From: Promethearchaeota archaeon
Lineage (GTDB): Archaea; Asgardarchaeota; Lokiarchaeia; Sigyniarchaeales; SOKP01
Assembly (NCBI GenBank): GCA_016839555.1
Contig: JAEOUA010000010.1
Coordinates: forward strand, 1 to 64,000
DNA length: 64,000 nt
Direction: 5' to 3'
A program made the position numbers and the translations under genes. The stretch's first letter is position 1, and each line of letters starts with the position of its first letter. The notes under the pieces are model-generated. The model was given only the letters and a program-made list of their open reading frames with translations. It was not told the DNA's origin and did no database searches. Of this stretch, positions 1 to 8,520 are shown one piece after another.

Positions 1-1
1 T

Positions 2-1273
2 GGAATGGACGATTTTTATGAAATTTCATGCAATTTAGACCCATTTAATGACGATACAGCTTTAGACAATGATCTTGATGGATTAAGCAACTTTTTAGAA
101 TATACTTTAGGGTCATTGGCAAATGATGCCGATTCTGATGACGATCTTATGCCAGACGATTGGGAATATCAATATAATTTAAATATAGTAATAGACGATG
201 CATATTTAGATTATGATTTTGATGGATTATTCAATCTTTTCGAATATTATCTTATGACAGTTCCTATTGCTCAAGACACTGATAAAGATGGAATATTAGA
301 TGGAACGGAAATTTTCACCTATTCAACGGATCCACATAATTCAGATTCTGATTCAGACGGTACTTTAGATGGGGTAGAGATTGCTTTAAATACAAATCCT
401 TTAGATCCAAGGGACTCATATAATAAAATAATATTAAATTATATCGCAATCGGTATCTTAATTCCAATCGGGATCTCTGGAGCAATTTTAAGCATAAAAT
501 ATGTAAAGAAAAGAAAAGAGGAAGGAATTAGCGAAAAAGAAAAAATTAATAAATTTAAATTTAAACTGAAGCCTAACACTTTTAATAGCTTAAAAACAGA
601 AACAATAGAAAGACCTAAACCAGTAATAAGAACAGAATATGCCCCTTATAAACCACCATTGGGTCCTAAACAACCTTATATACCTCGAAGCACATTTGAA
701 ATTGAATCAATGAAAGCTAAAATAAAAGATCTTCTTTTAAATAGACTTCCACCACCAGAACCTTCAAATTCTGAAAGAGGAAGAAATGCTAAAGTATTAG
801 CATTATTAGCATCTAATGATTTAAAAAATGGTAGAATACAGGAAGCAGCACAAAAAATGATGCAAGCTTTATTATTGGGTGTACCTGAGCCTTATAATAC
901 ACAAATCAAGGAATATCTTTTAAGATCATTGAATATTTATGAAGAGAGACCTAAATATATTCCACCATCTTTAAAAATTTCTAAAACAGAGCTAAAAAAA
1001 TGTCCATACTGTGGTCAAATAAATGAAGCTGAAAGTAAATTCTGTATTAAATGTGGAAAAAATTTTGAGCAAGATAAGAAACTCGAGTCAGATATTATAA
1101 TTTGTAAGAATTGTGGTACTAAAAACGACCCTGGAAGTAAATTCTGTATTAAATGTGGAACGAAATTTGAGCAAGATAAGAAATCAGAGTCAGATATTAT
1201 AATTTGTAAGAATTGTGGTACTAAAAACGATCCTGGAAGTAAATTCTGTATCAAATGTGGAGGTAAGTTATAA
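2..1273 (+). CDS. Surface protein with calcium-type repeats, one TM helix and three C-terminal zinc ribbons (5' partial)
   Basis: The frame is open to the window edge, so the true start lies upstream; position 5 is only the first visible ATG. Residues 1-135 hold Asp-rich repeats of the thrombospondin-type-3 kind (for example DSDDDLMPDDW, DTDKDGILDGTE, DSDSDGTLDGVE), which bind calcium in known families. One hydrophobic helix follows (about 145-165) and then a Lys-rich stop-transfer stretch. The rest should be cytoplasmic: a Pro-rich linker, a helical segment and three CxxC-N10-CxxC zinc ribbons. I infer an outside calcium-stabilised stalk and an inside zinc-ribbon module. The next gene starts 3 bases after the stop. 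The ligand or partner is unknown. Confidence 0.75.
   Translation, partial: GMDDFYEISCNLDPFNDDTALDNDLDGLSNFLEYTLGSLANDADSDDDLMPDDWEYQYNLNIVIDDAYLDYDFDGLFNLFEYYLMTVPIAQDTDKDGILDGTEIFTYSTDPHNSDSDSDGTLDGVEIALNTNPLDPRDSYNKIILNYIAIGILIPIGISGAILSIKYVKKRKEEGISEKEKINKFKFKLKPNTFNSLKTETIERPKPVIRTEYAPYKPPLGPKQPYIPRSTFEIESMKAKIKDLLLNRLPPPEPSNSERGRNAKVLALLASNDLKNGRIQEAAQKMMQALLLGVPEPYNTQIKEYLLRSLNIYEERPKYIPPSLKISKTELKKCPYCGQINEAESKFCIKCGKNFEQDKKLESDIIICKNCGTKNDPGSKFCIKCGTKFEQDKKSESDIIICKNCGTKNDPGSKFCIKCGGKL
1067..1271 (+). repeat. Two 102-bp tandem units encoding zinc ribbons
   Basis: Two nearly identical 102-bp units (1067-1168 and 1169-1270) each encode 34 residues: an EQDKK linker followed by a CKNCGTKNDPGSKFCIKCG ribbon. 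They differ at only a few bases, so the duplication is recent or kept uniform by recombination. An older, diverged ribbon (about 1002-1063) precedes them. Confidence 0.85.
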
Positions 1274-1276
1274 AGC

Positions 1277-1792
1277 ATGGCGAGTAAATTAAAATCTCAA
1301 AAACCTAATTTAAAATTAGTTGAATTTAAGGAAACAGACGAAATTTTATTTCCAGATGTTTGTATCATTTGTGGGAAAACAACTGATTCTAGAGTCCAAA
1401 AAAGATTATATGGAAAATTTGTTTTTGAAAAATCCTATAAAAAAAATTATAATTTCAGTTTGCCCATTTGTAGTAATTGCAAAAATAGACTAAAAATTAA
1501 ATCGGGGTTCAATAATATATTCGAAAAACTACTTATAATTAGTGTTATAATTGGAATTATTTCAGGAATCATCTTAGGAATTTATACCTATTCAATTGGC
1601 ATGGCATTAGCTATTCCGGTAATCTGTTTTCTTGTTCCTTTCTTCTTCTACTGGAGATCAACGAAAGACAAATTGAAGCTTGATAATTATTTCAAAATTG
1701 AGCTAATAAATGGTCAAATAGATATTATTAGATTATCATTCCTAAATAGTGAATACGCTAAATTTATTGAAAATACGAATTTGAAAAATTAA
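1277..1792 (+). CDS. Zinc-finger membrane protein, unknown function
   Basis: 171 residues. An N-terminal cysteine module (CIICGK at about 29-34 and CSNCKNR at about 65-71) resembles a split zinc ribbon. Two hydrophobic helices follow (about 85-105 and 108-126), then a short hydrophilic tail. The start lies 3 bases after the preceding surface-protein stop, so both are probably on one transcript. I do not recognise the family. The architecture (zinc ribbon plus two TM helices) is like that of the protein at 31018-31632, though with no obvious sequence identity. Confidence 0.65.
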   Translation: MASKLKSQKPNLKLVEFKETDEILFPDVCIICGKTTDSRVQKRLYGKFVFEKSYKKNYNFSLPICSNCKNRLKIKSGFNNIFEKLLIISVIIGIISGIILGIYTYSIGMALAIPVICFLVPFFFYWRSTKDKLKLDNYFKIELINGQIDIIRLSFLNSEYAKFIENTNLKN

Positions 1793-2043
1793 TATTTTCT
1801 TTTTATTAATTAGAAATGTATTTCTGATATTAATAACATTATAGAAGTAATAATAAATTCTTGACTATTAAAAATTATTAAGAAATTTAAATCTTTATGA
1901 TTCTGTGCATATTTATTTAGTAAATTTTAAATTCTCATTTCTTTATCGATTATTAGAATTATGAGAAAAGGTATAATAAGATATAACTAATTTTTTAGTT
2001 AAATTTTAAATTTTATTTAAATACTAAATTAAATGGTGATAAA

Positions 2044-3258
2044 ATGTTAGGATATCCTGAAATGTTGGCTCTCGCTGCTGAATATGTTAATATTAAAGAA
2101 GCTGAATATCTCAAATTGGAAAGACCATTGGCTAATATAAATGTAAATATTACATTAACTTTAGAAAATGGTAAAACAATTTTAGCTCCAACGTACCTTA
2201 CCTTAATGAATGAAGTTGGAGCGGGAAAGGGGGGCTTACGCATTCATAAAAATGTTTCTTTGGAGGAAGTACAATCTCTTGCAGGACTTATGGAAATCAA
2301 ATGTAGAATAACAGAATTACCTTTTGCCGGTGCTAAAGCAGGTATATGTATCAATACTGAAGATTTAACTACTAAAGATTATGAAAAATTAATTTTTTTA
2401 TGGGCAGAAACCTATAAACCAATTTTAATACCACGAAATAAAAAATATTATTATATAACAGCTTGCGATGTAAATTCACGTCCTTGGATGATGTCAAAAA
2501 TAGTCCGTCATATGGGGGATTATCAATGTGCAACCTCTAAAGATCCATTAGATGGTGGAATAAGAGGAAGACCACCTGCTACAGGATATGGAGTTGCAAA
2601 TATTACAAAATTTTATATAGAAAACATTAGTGGTGAGTCGATTAAGGGAAAAACCATTGGAATTCAGGGTTTTGGAAATGTGGGTGGTTGGACAGCACGC
2701 TATTTATATGAAATGGGAGCTAAAATCACTGCTATTACTGATCTTTACGGAGGGGTGTATAATGAAAATGGAATAAATATACCAGAATTATTAAAATATA
2801 CGCAAAAAAGTAATAATAACTCTGTTAGTGGATTTGGAAAAGAATTTTCTAATGAAGAATTATTTTCAGCTCACTTTGATGTTTTAATTCCTGCTGCATT
2901 AGAAGATCAGATAACAAAAAAGAATGCATACAATATAGATTCGGAACTGATAATTTGCGCCGCTAATGGTCCAATAACATTAAAAGGACAGGAAATTTTA
3001 GATCAAAGAAATATCACAATAATCCCCGGAATTGCAAATGCGGGGGGTGTAATTGCTTCTAATTTTGAACTAATGAATGCGGGTGATCCAAAAGTTGTAG
3101 AAATTAAAGATGTTCAGCAGTATATTAATAAAAAACAAATAAGTAATTTTAAAGATATTATCCGTTTGTCTAAAGAGCTTCAAGTGAATTTATTTTTAGC
3201 AGAAATAATTTTGGCAATTGAAAGAAGATTAGACATTTTAAGAGCAATAGGTTTCTGA
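2044..3258 (+). CDS. gdhA: Glutamate dehydrogenase family (Glu/Leu/Phe/Val dehydrogenase)
   Basis: 404 residues, the normal family length. It should catalyse reversible NAD(P)-dependent oxidative deamination of glutamate, or possibly another amino acid, in the cytoplasm. Visible motifs: GAGKGGLR (59-66, substrate lysine K62), LPFAGAKAGI with catalytic K98, TACDVN with catalytic D142, TGYGV (180-184) and the dinucleotide loop GFGNVG (209-214). The usual GGGKGG around the catalytic lysine is altered to AGAKAG, so substrate preference may differ from standard GDH. The gene is monocistronic, with about 250 bases of AT-rich DNA upstream and no strong Shine-Dalgarno. Confidence 0.9.
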   Translation: MLGYPEMLALAAEYVNIKEAEYLKLERPLANINVNITLTLENGKTILAPTYLTLMNEVGAGKGGLRIHKNVSLEEVQSLAGLMEIKCRITELPFAGAKAGICINTEDLTTKDYEKLIFLWAETYKPILIPRNKKYYYITACDVNSRPWMMSKIVRHMGDYQCATSKDPLDGGIRGRPPATGYGVANITKFYIENISGESIKGKTIGIQGFGNVGGWTARYLYEMGAKITAITDLYGGVYNENGINIPELLKYTQKSNNNSVSGFGKEFSNEELFSAHFDVLIPAALEDQITKKNAYNIDSELIICAANGPITLKGQEILDQRNITIIPGIANAGGVIASNFELMNAGDPKVVEIKDVQQYINKKQISNFKDIIRLSKELQVNLFLAEIILAIERRLDILRAIGF

Positions 3259-3367
3259 AAAAATAATTTAATATGGATTATTTTTAGATTTTTTTTCTAA
3301 TTTTATTTAGAATACATCTAATATTGAAAGATTTTGGTCATAAATATAACAAAAAATAATTTAATAT
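3258..3367. repeat. 17-bp direct repeat flanking an intergenic region
   Basis: The sequence AAAAAATAATTTAATAT occurs at 3258-3274 and again at 3351-3367, just before the ferredoxin gene. It may be chance in AT-rich DNA or a duplicated promoter element. Confidence 0.35.
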
Positions 3368-3408
3368 AAGGTATATTTTCGAAGCTAAGTCTGAAAAAAG
3401 GATAAATT

Positions 3409-3903
3409 ATGACGCAAAAGGTCTTAGTATTTGAACCTAAGAAATGTATAGGATGTCGACTTTGCGAACAATTATGTACTTTGACTCATTATGGAGTTGT
3501 GAATCCCTCAAAAGCTCGTATTCGCATTATTAGGGATCATGATTCCCAACTAGATATAGCAACATATTGCCATCAATGTAGTGATGCTCCTTGTATTAAA
3601 GTATGCAATTTCGATGCGCTTTCTAGAGATCTTAAGACAAATGCCATAATCGTTGATGATGAAAAATGCGTTGGTTGCAGAAAATGTATTCAAGAATGCC
3701 CTTTTGCAGCACCATCTATGCATCCTGAGAAAAAAGTTGTCCTTATCTGTGATTTATGTGGAGGAAATCCCAAATGTGTTGAAATATGTCCCGAAAAAGC
3801 AATACAATATCTCGATATCCAGAAAGCGAATAATATATATAAATCAATTTATGTTACAGAAACCGCACAAAAGTTAACTCAGGAGGACAAATCAAATGAA
3901 TAA
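3409..3903 (+). CDS. Four-cluster ferredoxin subunit of an aldehyde oxidoreductase
   Basis: 164 residues with 16 cysteines in four CxxC-type groups: C13-C23, a CHQCSDAPCIKVC group near 52-65, CVGCRKCIQEC near 84-94 and CDLCGGNPKCVEIC near 111-124. This is the HycB/DmsB-like arrangement for four [4Fe-4S] clusters. The reading frame overlaps the AOR gene by 8 bases, so it almost certainly takes electrons from the tungsten enzyme and passes them to an acceptor. The C-terminal tail after residue 130 has no further clusters. Confidence 0.88.
   Translation: MTQKVLVFEPKKCIGCRLCEQLCTLTHYGVVNPSKARIRIIRDHDSQLDIATYCHQCSDAPCIKVCNFDALSRDLKTNAIIVDDEKCVGCRKCIQECPFAAPSMHPEKKVVLICDLCGGNPKCVEICPEKAIQYLDIQKANNIYKSIYVTETAQKLTQEDKSNE
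3881..3886 (+). promoter_or_regulatory. Strong Shine-Dalgarno for the AOR gene
   Basis: AGGAGG lies 9 bases before the ATG at 3896, inside the end of the ferredoxin gene. This supports the internal start and coupled translation. Strong Shine-Dalgarno sites are uncommon in this window. Confidence 0.75.
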
Positions 3904-5716
3904 ATATTATGGAATGTTTGGAAAACTATTAAGAATAAACCTAACTAAAGAACAAATTTCCATCGAAACCATAAAGCCAGGGTTATGGAAAAAATACTTA
4001 GGTGGTCGAGGTTTAGGAGCAAACTTCTTAGCACAGGAAGTTCCACCCAATACTGAAGCCTTAAGCTCGGAAAATAGACTTATCTTTATGAATGGTCCAC
4101 TCGCTGGCACATCTATTCCCGGTAACAACAAAATTTGCGTGACATTCAAATCACCATTAACTAATAGCTACTCTTATTCTCTCTGCGGAGGTCATTTTGG
4201 TCCTGAATTAAAATATGCTGGATATGATGGTATTATAATAGAAGGGAAAGCAAATGAACCGACTTATGTTTGGATTGATGATGAAAACATAAAATTGAAA
4301 ACTGCTAATCACATTTGGGGTCAATTAATTCCTGAAAGTGAAAATCAAATTAGAAAAGAACTCGGTGATGATAAAACCATTCAGATTGCTGTTATAGGGC
4401 CCGCAGGCGAAAAATTAGTAAATTATGCATGTATTACTGCCGGTATGTATAGGGAGTTTGGCCGAGGTGGAGCGGGTGCGGTTATGGGTTCAAAAAATTT
4501 GAAGGGTATTGCTGTAAGAGGGTCTCATGATGTGAAAGTGGCAGATATAAAGAAAGTTATTAAATTAACAAAAAGATTGACAGATAATATTAAAAATTCC
4601 CATTTGGGAAAAATTCGTAGGCAATATGGAACTATGGAATTAGTAGAACGAATTAATAATGCTGGATTTTGGACTACTCGAAATTATTCTGAAGGATATT
4701 TTGAAGAAGGATATAAACTTGAAGGAAAAGAAATGAGAGAAAAAATCATAGTTGGAGATAGTGCTTGTTTTAGTTGTCCTATAGGCTGTGGTAAATGGAC
4801 TTATATTTTAACTCAAAATGGTAAAAAGATACAAATGGAGGGACCCGAATTTGAAACGGTGGGGATGCTCGGTTCGAATTGTGGCATAAGCAATTGGGAA
4901 ACGATTATAAAAGCTGCTGAAATATGCGATACCTATGGATTTGACACTATTAATGCTGGGGCGTGTATTTCAATGCTAATGGAGGCTTATGAAAGTGGGA
5001 CATTGTCTCAAGCTGATTTAGGCGGTGTTCAAATGGAATTTGGCAATGAGGATGCATTACTTAAGACGTTAAAAATGATTGGTGAGCGTCAAGGACTAGG
5101 TGACTTACTCGCACAAGGAATTCTAAAAGCAAGTGAAGAACTAAATATTTCTGAATTTGCTATACATTCTAAAGGTCAATCATTTCCTGTATATGATCCT
5201 AGGGGAGCTAAAGCTATGGCTCTTACATATGCAACCTCACCAAAAGGTGCGCATCATATGTTTGCTACAACCTTTGGAGCAGAGCTTGCTCTTGGAAATC
5301 GTTTTGAAGTGGAGGGTAAAGCAATGCTTGAAAGAAATCACCAATTTAGTATGTGTATAGTAGACTCTATTGCGATATGCTCAACTATTCGGTCAGGAGT
5401 TCCTCTTGAGGATCAAGCACAAACATATTCAGCTGTTACGGGAATAGAAGTGGGTAGTGAAGATTTAAACACAATTGCGGAACGAATAATAAATCTTGAA
5501 CGTATGTACAATGTAAGGTTGGGGTTTAGTAGAAAAAATGATACTTTACCTGAGCGATTTTTAAAAGAACCTATGCCTAAAGGAGAGGCTAAAGGGCAAA
5601 CGGTTGATTTGGACACTCTATTAAATGATTATTATAATATAATGGGATGGAATTCAAATGGAATTCCTTCTGAGAATAAGTTAAAGGAGCTAGAAATTTT
5701 CGATTTATTTAATTAA
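3896..5716 (+). CDS. aor: Tungsten-containing aldehyde:ferredoxin oxidoreductase
   Basis: 606 residues, about the length of Pyrococcus AOR. It oxidises aldehydes to acids with reduction of ferredoxin, using a tungsto-bispterin centre and one [4Fe-4S] cluster. The cluster ligands are visible as C291, C294, C298 and C495, spaced as in characterised AORs. N-terminal motifs YLGGRGLGA and the GGHFGPELKYAGYDG block fit the pterin-binding domain. The upstream overlapping ferredoxin gene is its likely redox partner. Expected role: removing aldehydes made from 2-keto acids during amino-acid fermentation. Which aldehyde it prefers cannot be told from sequence. Confidence 0.93.
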   Translation: MNKYYGMFGKLLRINLTKEQISIETIKPGLWKKYLGGRGLGANFLAQEVPPNTEALSSENRLIFMNGPLAGTSIPGNNKICVTFKSPLTNSYSYSLCGGHFGPELKYAGYDGIIIEGKANEPTYVWIDDENIKLKTANHIWGQLIPESENQIRKELGDDKTIQIAVIGPAGEKLVNYACITAGMYREFGRGGAGAVMGSKNLKGIAVRGSHDVKVADIKKVIKLTKRLTDNIKNSHLGKIRRQYGTMELVERINNAGFWTTRNYSEGYFEEGYKLEGKEMREKIIVGDSACFSCPIGCGKWTYILTQNGKKIQMEGPEFETVGMLGSNCGISNWETIIKAAEICDTYGFDTINAGACISMLMEAYESGTLSQADLGGVQMEFGNEDALLKTLKMIGERQGLGDLLAQGILKASEELNISEFAIHSKGQSFPVYDPRGAKAMALTYATSPKGAHHMFATTFGAELALGNRFEVEGKAMLERNHQFSMCIVDSIAICSTIRSGVPLEDQAQTYSAVTGIEVGSEDLNTIAERIINLERMYNVRLGFSRKNDTLPERFLKEPMPKGEAKGQTVDLDTLLNDYYNIMGWNSNGIPSENKLKELEIFDLFN

Positions 5717-5737
5717 GTTAATTCTCAATAAAAAGTA

Positions 5738-6400
5738 CTATTTTTCATAATCTGGCTCTTGATACCATTTTTCTAATAAATTTCTCTTTGCTATGTATCT
5801 TAGAGAATAAAGAGAAGGAAAGATGAGTATTGTAGTTTCCAAAAACCAAATAAGATTATAGACTGTTAATATCAGAGGTACTATTCTGGAGCCGATGGTG
5901 ATTGTTCCATGATATGCTAAGGGAATCGACATAAAATCTGGTGCCTTAAGTATTATGAAGGGAAAAAATAATTCAATATATTCGTGTGCTTGCAAATCCA
6001 ACAACAAGTGGCTGAGACCTCCAATAAATGCAGAATAGGAAGCTATTAAGTAAAATTTTTTATTAATCTGTTTTAATTTTAGTAGATCCCATTTATTAAT
6101 TCCAAAATATTTTAAGGGTTTTAAGATGAATAAATTTTTTTTAGCTATTTTTGACAGGTAAGGGGCTATATATAGTGAAAATACTACAGTAAACAAAAGG
6201 GTTATTGGAATTGTCCAAATAAAAATTCCTATCAATGAATGAGTTAAGTTTCTAAAAAAACCAGGAAAAAGAAAATCAAAAAATATATTTAAATCAGGAA
6301 CAAAAGTGCTAATGCATATTGCACTTCCATCAATTTTATGAGGATATTTCAATTTTATGAGTATGGCAGGTGCTTGATGCGAGAGTATAGAACTTGGCAT
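5738..6400 (-). CDS. DUF4184 family membrane protein
   Basis: 220 residues. The N-terminal MPSSILSHQAPAIL and the FVPDLNIFFDF segment, followed by THSLIG near residue 52, match the DUF4184 pattern: an N-terminal SHxA, then a PDxxxF segment, then THSxxG. SHLLLD near residue 131 is another conserved His/Asp spot, like that of YdjM-type putative metal-dependent membrane hydrolases. There are about five hydrophobic helices. The function is unknown in the family; metal binding by the conserved His and Asp residues is inferred. It converges with AOR, with only 21 bases between the stops. Confidence 0.75.
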   Translation of the reverse strand: MPSSILSHQAPAILIKLKYPHKIDGSAICISTFVPDLNIFFDFLFPGFFRNLTHSLIGIFIWTIPITLLFTVVFSLYIAPYLSKIAKKNLFILKPLKYFGINKWDLLKLKQINKKFYLIASYSAFIGGLSHLLLDLQAHEYIELFFPFIILKAPDFMSIPLAYHGTITIGSRIVPLILTVYNLIWFLETTILIFPSLYSLRYIAKRNLLEKWYQEPDYEK

Positions 6401-6527
6401 GATTTGAAAAGCTGAGACTTAATGTTAATATTCTATAAATACAATTAAATTTACTCATAATATTCTTTATTGTATTTTAATTAACTTGATTTTTAAAAAT
6501 AAGAGTAATGATTATATATCTTAAATT

Positions 6528-6995
6528 TTAAAGAGAGTTTAAAAATTGTTCTACTCCAGTACAATTTGGGAGAGAGTTATCTAATAATTCGAGTAAAGAT
6601 AATTCAAATTTTTTTTTATCAAGATCATATACCTTCTTGATGTATTTTTCAATGATGAGCTTCTTAATCTCATCTAATTTTATGGACTTTCTATTTATTT
6701 GAACATTTTTATTAAAAACCACTATAAAAAGGTTTCTTTTACATTTATCTTTCAAATAAAAAATCTTTTCATTGCCTAAATCGATATTTGAGATTTGTTC
6801 TTCACCAAATTCTCTCGCAAAAGAATTCATAGCTAAAATAAAACGTGAAAATAATGATTCATCTACTATAGTTTCATATTCAGGATTATTATAAGAAAAT
6901 ATTAATTCTTTCTTTCCATTAATAATATAAATTCTTTTTATATTATCAGCCATCTTATGGTCATTCTTTGATAAGATATCAACAATATGAGACAT
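6528..6995 (-). CDS. Longin/roadblock-like small protein (putative GTPase-associated)
   Basis: 155 residues. IKRIYIINGKKELIFSYN, then FSRFILAMNSFAREFG, IDLGNEKIFYLKD and NLFIVVFNKN form the alternating strand-helix-strand pattern of longin or Mon1-like folds found repeatedly in Asgard genomes. In eukaryotes and Asgard archaea such domains partner small GTPases. An alternative start is M15 (6953), which would begin just before the first strand. The fold assignment is by pattern only; structure prediction would settle it. Confidence 0.6.
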   Translation of the reverse strand: MSHIVDILSKNDHKMADNIKRIYIINGKKELIFSYNNPEYETIVDESLFSRFILAMNSFAREFGEEQISNIDLGNEKIFYLKDKCKRNLFIVVFNKNVQINRKSIKLDEIKKLIIEKYIKKVYDLDKKKFELSLLELLDNSLPNCTGVEQFLNSL

Positions 6996-7345
6996 TTTTT
7001 ATTAATTTAATACTATTGATTTAAGATACACGATTTAATTTGTACTATTAAAATCCTATATGATAATAAAAAGAATTGGAGTCCAATCTTTTCAGAAGCA
7101 ATACTTCATTTTAAAATTATTGAATTTGATTTTAGAGTTCAATAAAACTATATAAGATTTCTATTAATAGTTTTTTTCTTATTCACGTAAAAAATGAATA
7201 AATAATAAATCTTATTTGTATATTCTATGGTTATCTTTATTCTCTATATAGTTTTTTTAATAATTAACACACGCTTATTTAAAAATAAGAATCAGAATGA
7301 AAATAGATTAAAATTATAAAAAATTGTAAAGTGAAAAAGAGATGG
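6996..7345. other. 350-base AT-rich intergenic region
   Basis: Both neighbours are on the minus strand, so this is the 5' region of the longin-like gene and the 5' region of nothing on the plus strand. I see no ORF with coding character. It holds a perfect 16-base palindrome-like element, CTTATTT-AA-AAATAAG, at 7274-7289 and a short ATTGGA-G-TCCAAT inverted repeat at about 7075-7087. Confidence 0.4.
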
Positions 7346-7621
7346 TTATAATAGTTCTGATTCTAAGATCTCTTTAAACTTTTCATTATATTTTTCTAAT
7401 GAATTACTTAAAGTATTCTTCAATTGTTTTACTTGATTTTCCATTTTAATAAATTTGGAAAAGGGGATAAATAATTTAGAATAGTCAATTTTATGAGAAT
7501 TCATAGCTTTTCTTAAGTCGAGATTCTTTAGATCTAGGCGCTCAAGGAACTCCTCATTAATTTCTAAATCCATTTTTTCCATTTCTTTAAATATTATATC
7601 CTTAATTAGCCAGTATTTCAT
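7346..7621 (-). CDS. Small helical protein, unknown
   Basis: 91 residues, predicted almost entirely alpha-helical, with many Lys, Glu and Leu and possible short coiled coils (NQVKQLKNTLSNSLEKYNEK). There is no recognisable motif and no cysteines. It is a separate transcript unit between two AT-rich gaps. It could be a small scaffold or an antitoxin-like protein; I cannot say which. Coding status rests on the 91-codon open frame in very AT-rich DNA and on the sensible amino-acid composition. Confidence 0.45.
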   Translation of the reverse strand: MKYWLIKDIIFKEMEKMDLEINEEFLERLDLKNLDLRKAMNSHKIDYSKLFIPFSKFIKMENQVKQLKNTLSNSLEKYNEKFKEILESELL

Positions 7622-7730
7622 GAAATTTTTAAATGGTGGTAATATACAGATAATACCCTGTGATGATTAAATGAAATTATTTAATCTTTAATTTTGAAAA
7701 AATATTCGTCCATATTCCCCACAAACAGCT

Positions 7731-7768
7731 CACAATAGACCGGAGCCGCGCGATCGCCGCAATAGGCG
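7731..7768. other. GC-rich island with GCGATCGC palindrome
   Basis: A roughly 38-base patch of high GC stands out in otherwise AT-rich DNA. It contains the perfect palindrome GCGATCGC (7750-7757) and a CGCC-GCAATA-GGCG hairpin (7755-7768). It lies downstream of the ribbon-helix-helix gene, whose stop is at 7822. Confidence 0.5.
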
Positions 7769-7784
7769 TAAATAGTTGATACTT

Positions 7785-7810
7785 TATACTAATTTGCAAT
7801 AATTAGTATA
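7785..7810 (-). terminator. 10-bp inverted repeat after the regulator gene
   Basis: TATACTAATT (7785-7794), a 6-base loop and AATTAGTATA (7801-7810) form a perfect hairpin that starts 11 bases past the stop of the gene ending at 7822. It could act as an mRNA 3' structure or as a protein-binding palindrome. No T-run follows directly, so a terminator role is uncertain. Confidence 0.4.
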
Positions 7811-7821
7811 GCTAACAAGTT

Positions 7822-8316
7822 CTAATCCTCTTTCGATAAATTACTATTAATTATTGTACCGGATTTATAGATTAAATCTAACCCTACATCTTCTAACCTT
7901 TTCTTATGAAAGATTATTATTTTTCTCACAGTCAATACATTTACACCTAATAATTCGGCAAGTTCTTTTAACTGAATCTCCTCAACAGACTCAAAAATCT
8001 CTGGTAGCTTATTGATTATAGATAATTCATAGTCCTTCAGCTCTTTCTCTAATTTGATGCCTTTCGCTTCGGCGAGGATCTGCCTTTTTATCCCAGCCAG
8101 ATCAATTTCCCAGGTACTCATCATCTTCTCCGAATTTTGATTTATCCATTCCTTAATAATCTGAGCGATGATTGCTGATTTCGAATTTCCCATAACCCCA
8201 ATTAGATTTGTGATAATTTCATGGTCTAACTTGTCTATATTAACAGTTATTCGTTCTTTAGAAAGTTTTGAAAGATCTAACTCATTTGGATCAGTAGAAT
8301 TACTGTTGGGGTTCAT
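7822..8316 (-). CDS. Ribbon-helix-helix plus HTH DNA-binding regulator
   Basis: 164 residues. Residues about 21-60 (RITVNIDKLDHEIITNL, then SKSAIIAQIIKEWI) fit a ribbon-helix-helix (CopG/Arc-like) fold: a strand with alternating polar residues and two helices. The C-terminal part has a second DNA-binding-like helix-turn-helix, IQLKELAELLGVNVLTVRKII, near 115-135. A helical linker joins them. The gene diverges from the TFB-like gene at 8521 across a region rich in inverted repeats, so autoregulation and control of the neighbour are likely. Parts of the coding sequence are richer in GC than its neighbours, which hints at transfer. The name is based on motifs only. Confidence 0.65.
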   Translation of the reverse strand: MNPNSNSTDPNELDLSKLSKERITVNIDKLDHEIITNLIGVMGNSKSAIIAQIIKEWINQNSEKMMSTWEIDLAGIKRQILAEAKGIKLEKELKDYELSIINKLPEIFESVEEIQLKELAELLGVNVLTVRKIIIFHKKRLEDVGLDLIYKSGTIINSNLSKED

Positions 8317-8374
8317 CGTTTTAAAAATAATTTGTGCTTCTTAAAATGATATTTTTATACTAATAAATAGAAAA

Positions 8375-8427
8375 TTTGCATTTATAAATATTATGCAAAG
8401 TGCATTCCCAAGTGGTGTGAAATGCAC
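8375..8427. promoter_or_regulatory. Candidate operator: two adjacent inverted repeats around TGCA
   Basis: TTTGCAT (8375-8381) pairs with ATGCAAA (8393-8399). Immediately after it, GTGCATT (8400-8406) pairs with AATGCAC (8421-8427). Four TGCA-centred half-sites therefore sit in tandem between the divergent genes, next to the TATA box for the plus-strand gene. This is what a dimeric ribbon-helix-helix repressor would need. Confidence 0.6.
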
Positions 8428-8432
8428 AAAGA

Positions 8433-8440
8433 TTTATATA
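8433..8440 (+). promoter_or_regulatory. TATA box for the TFB-like gene
   Basis: TTTATATA lies 5 bases after the last operator half-site and about 80 bases before the coding start. Occupied operator would block TFB/BRE contact here. Confidence 0.5.
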
Positions 8441-8462
8441 TTATAATGTTTATATTATTATC

Positions 8463-8491
8463 ATAATATCAAAAGAATACTGTGATATTAT
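8463..8491. promoter_or_regulatory. 9-bp inverted repeat downstream of TATA
   Basis: ATAATATCA (8463-8471) and TGATATTAT (8483-8491) are perfect inverse copies separated by 11 bases. They lie where transcription of the 8521 gene would start, so they may be an operator or a leader hairpin. Confidence 0.45.
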
Positions 8492-8520
8492 ACCAATAAT
8501 TCTAATTTCAAAAAAAGGTT

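Noticed and set aside
1015..1278. Minus-strand 87-codon open frame opposite the zinc ribbons
   Set aside because: It mirrors the repeated ribbon sequence and has Phe/Leu/Ser-rich composition with no motif, so it is a shadow of the real plus-strand gene.
7740..7770. GC-rich patch as a possible tRNA or structured RNA gene
   Set aside because: There is no cloverleaf, no TTCGAATC-type T arm and too short a stretch.
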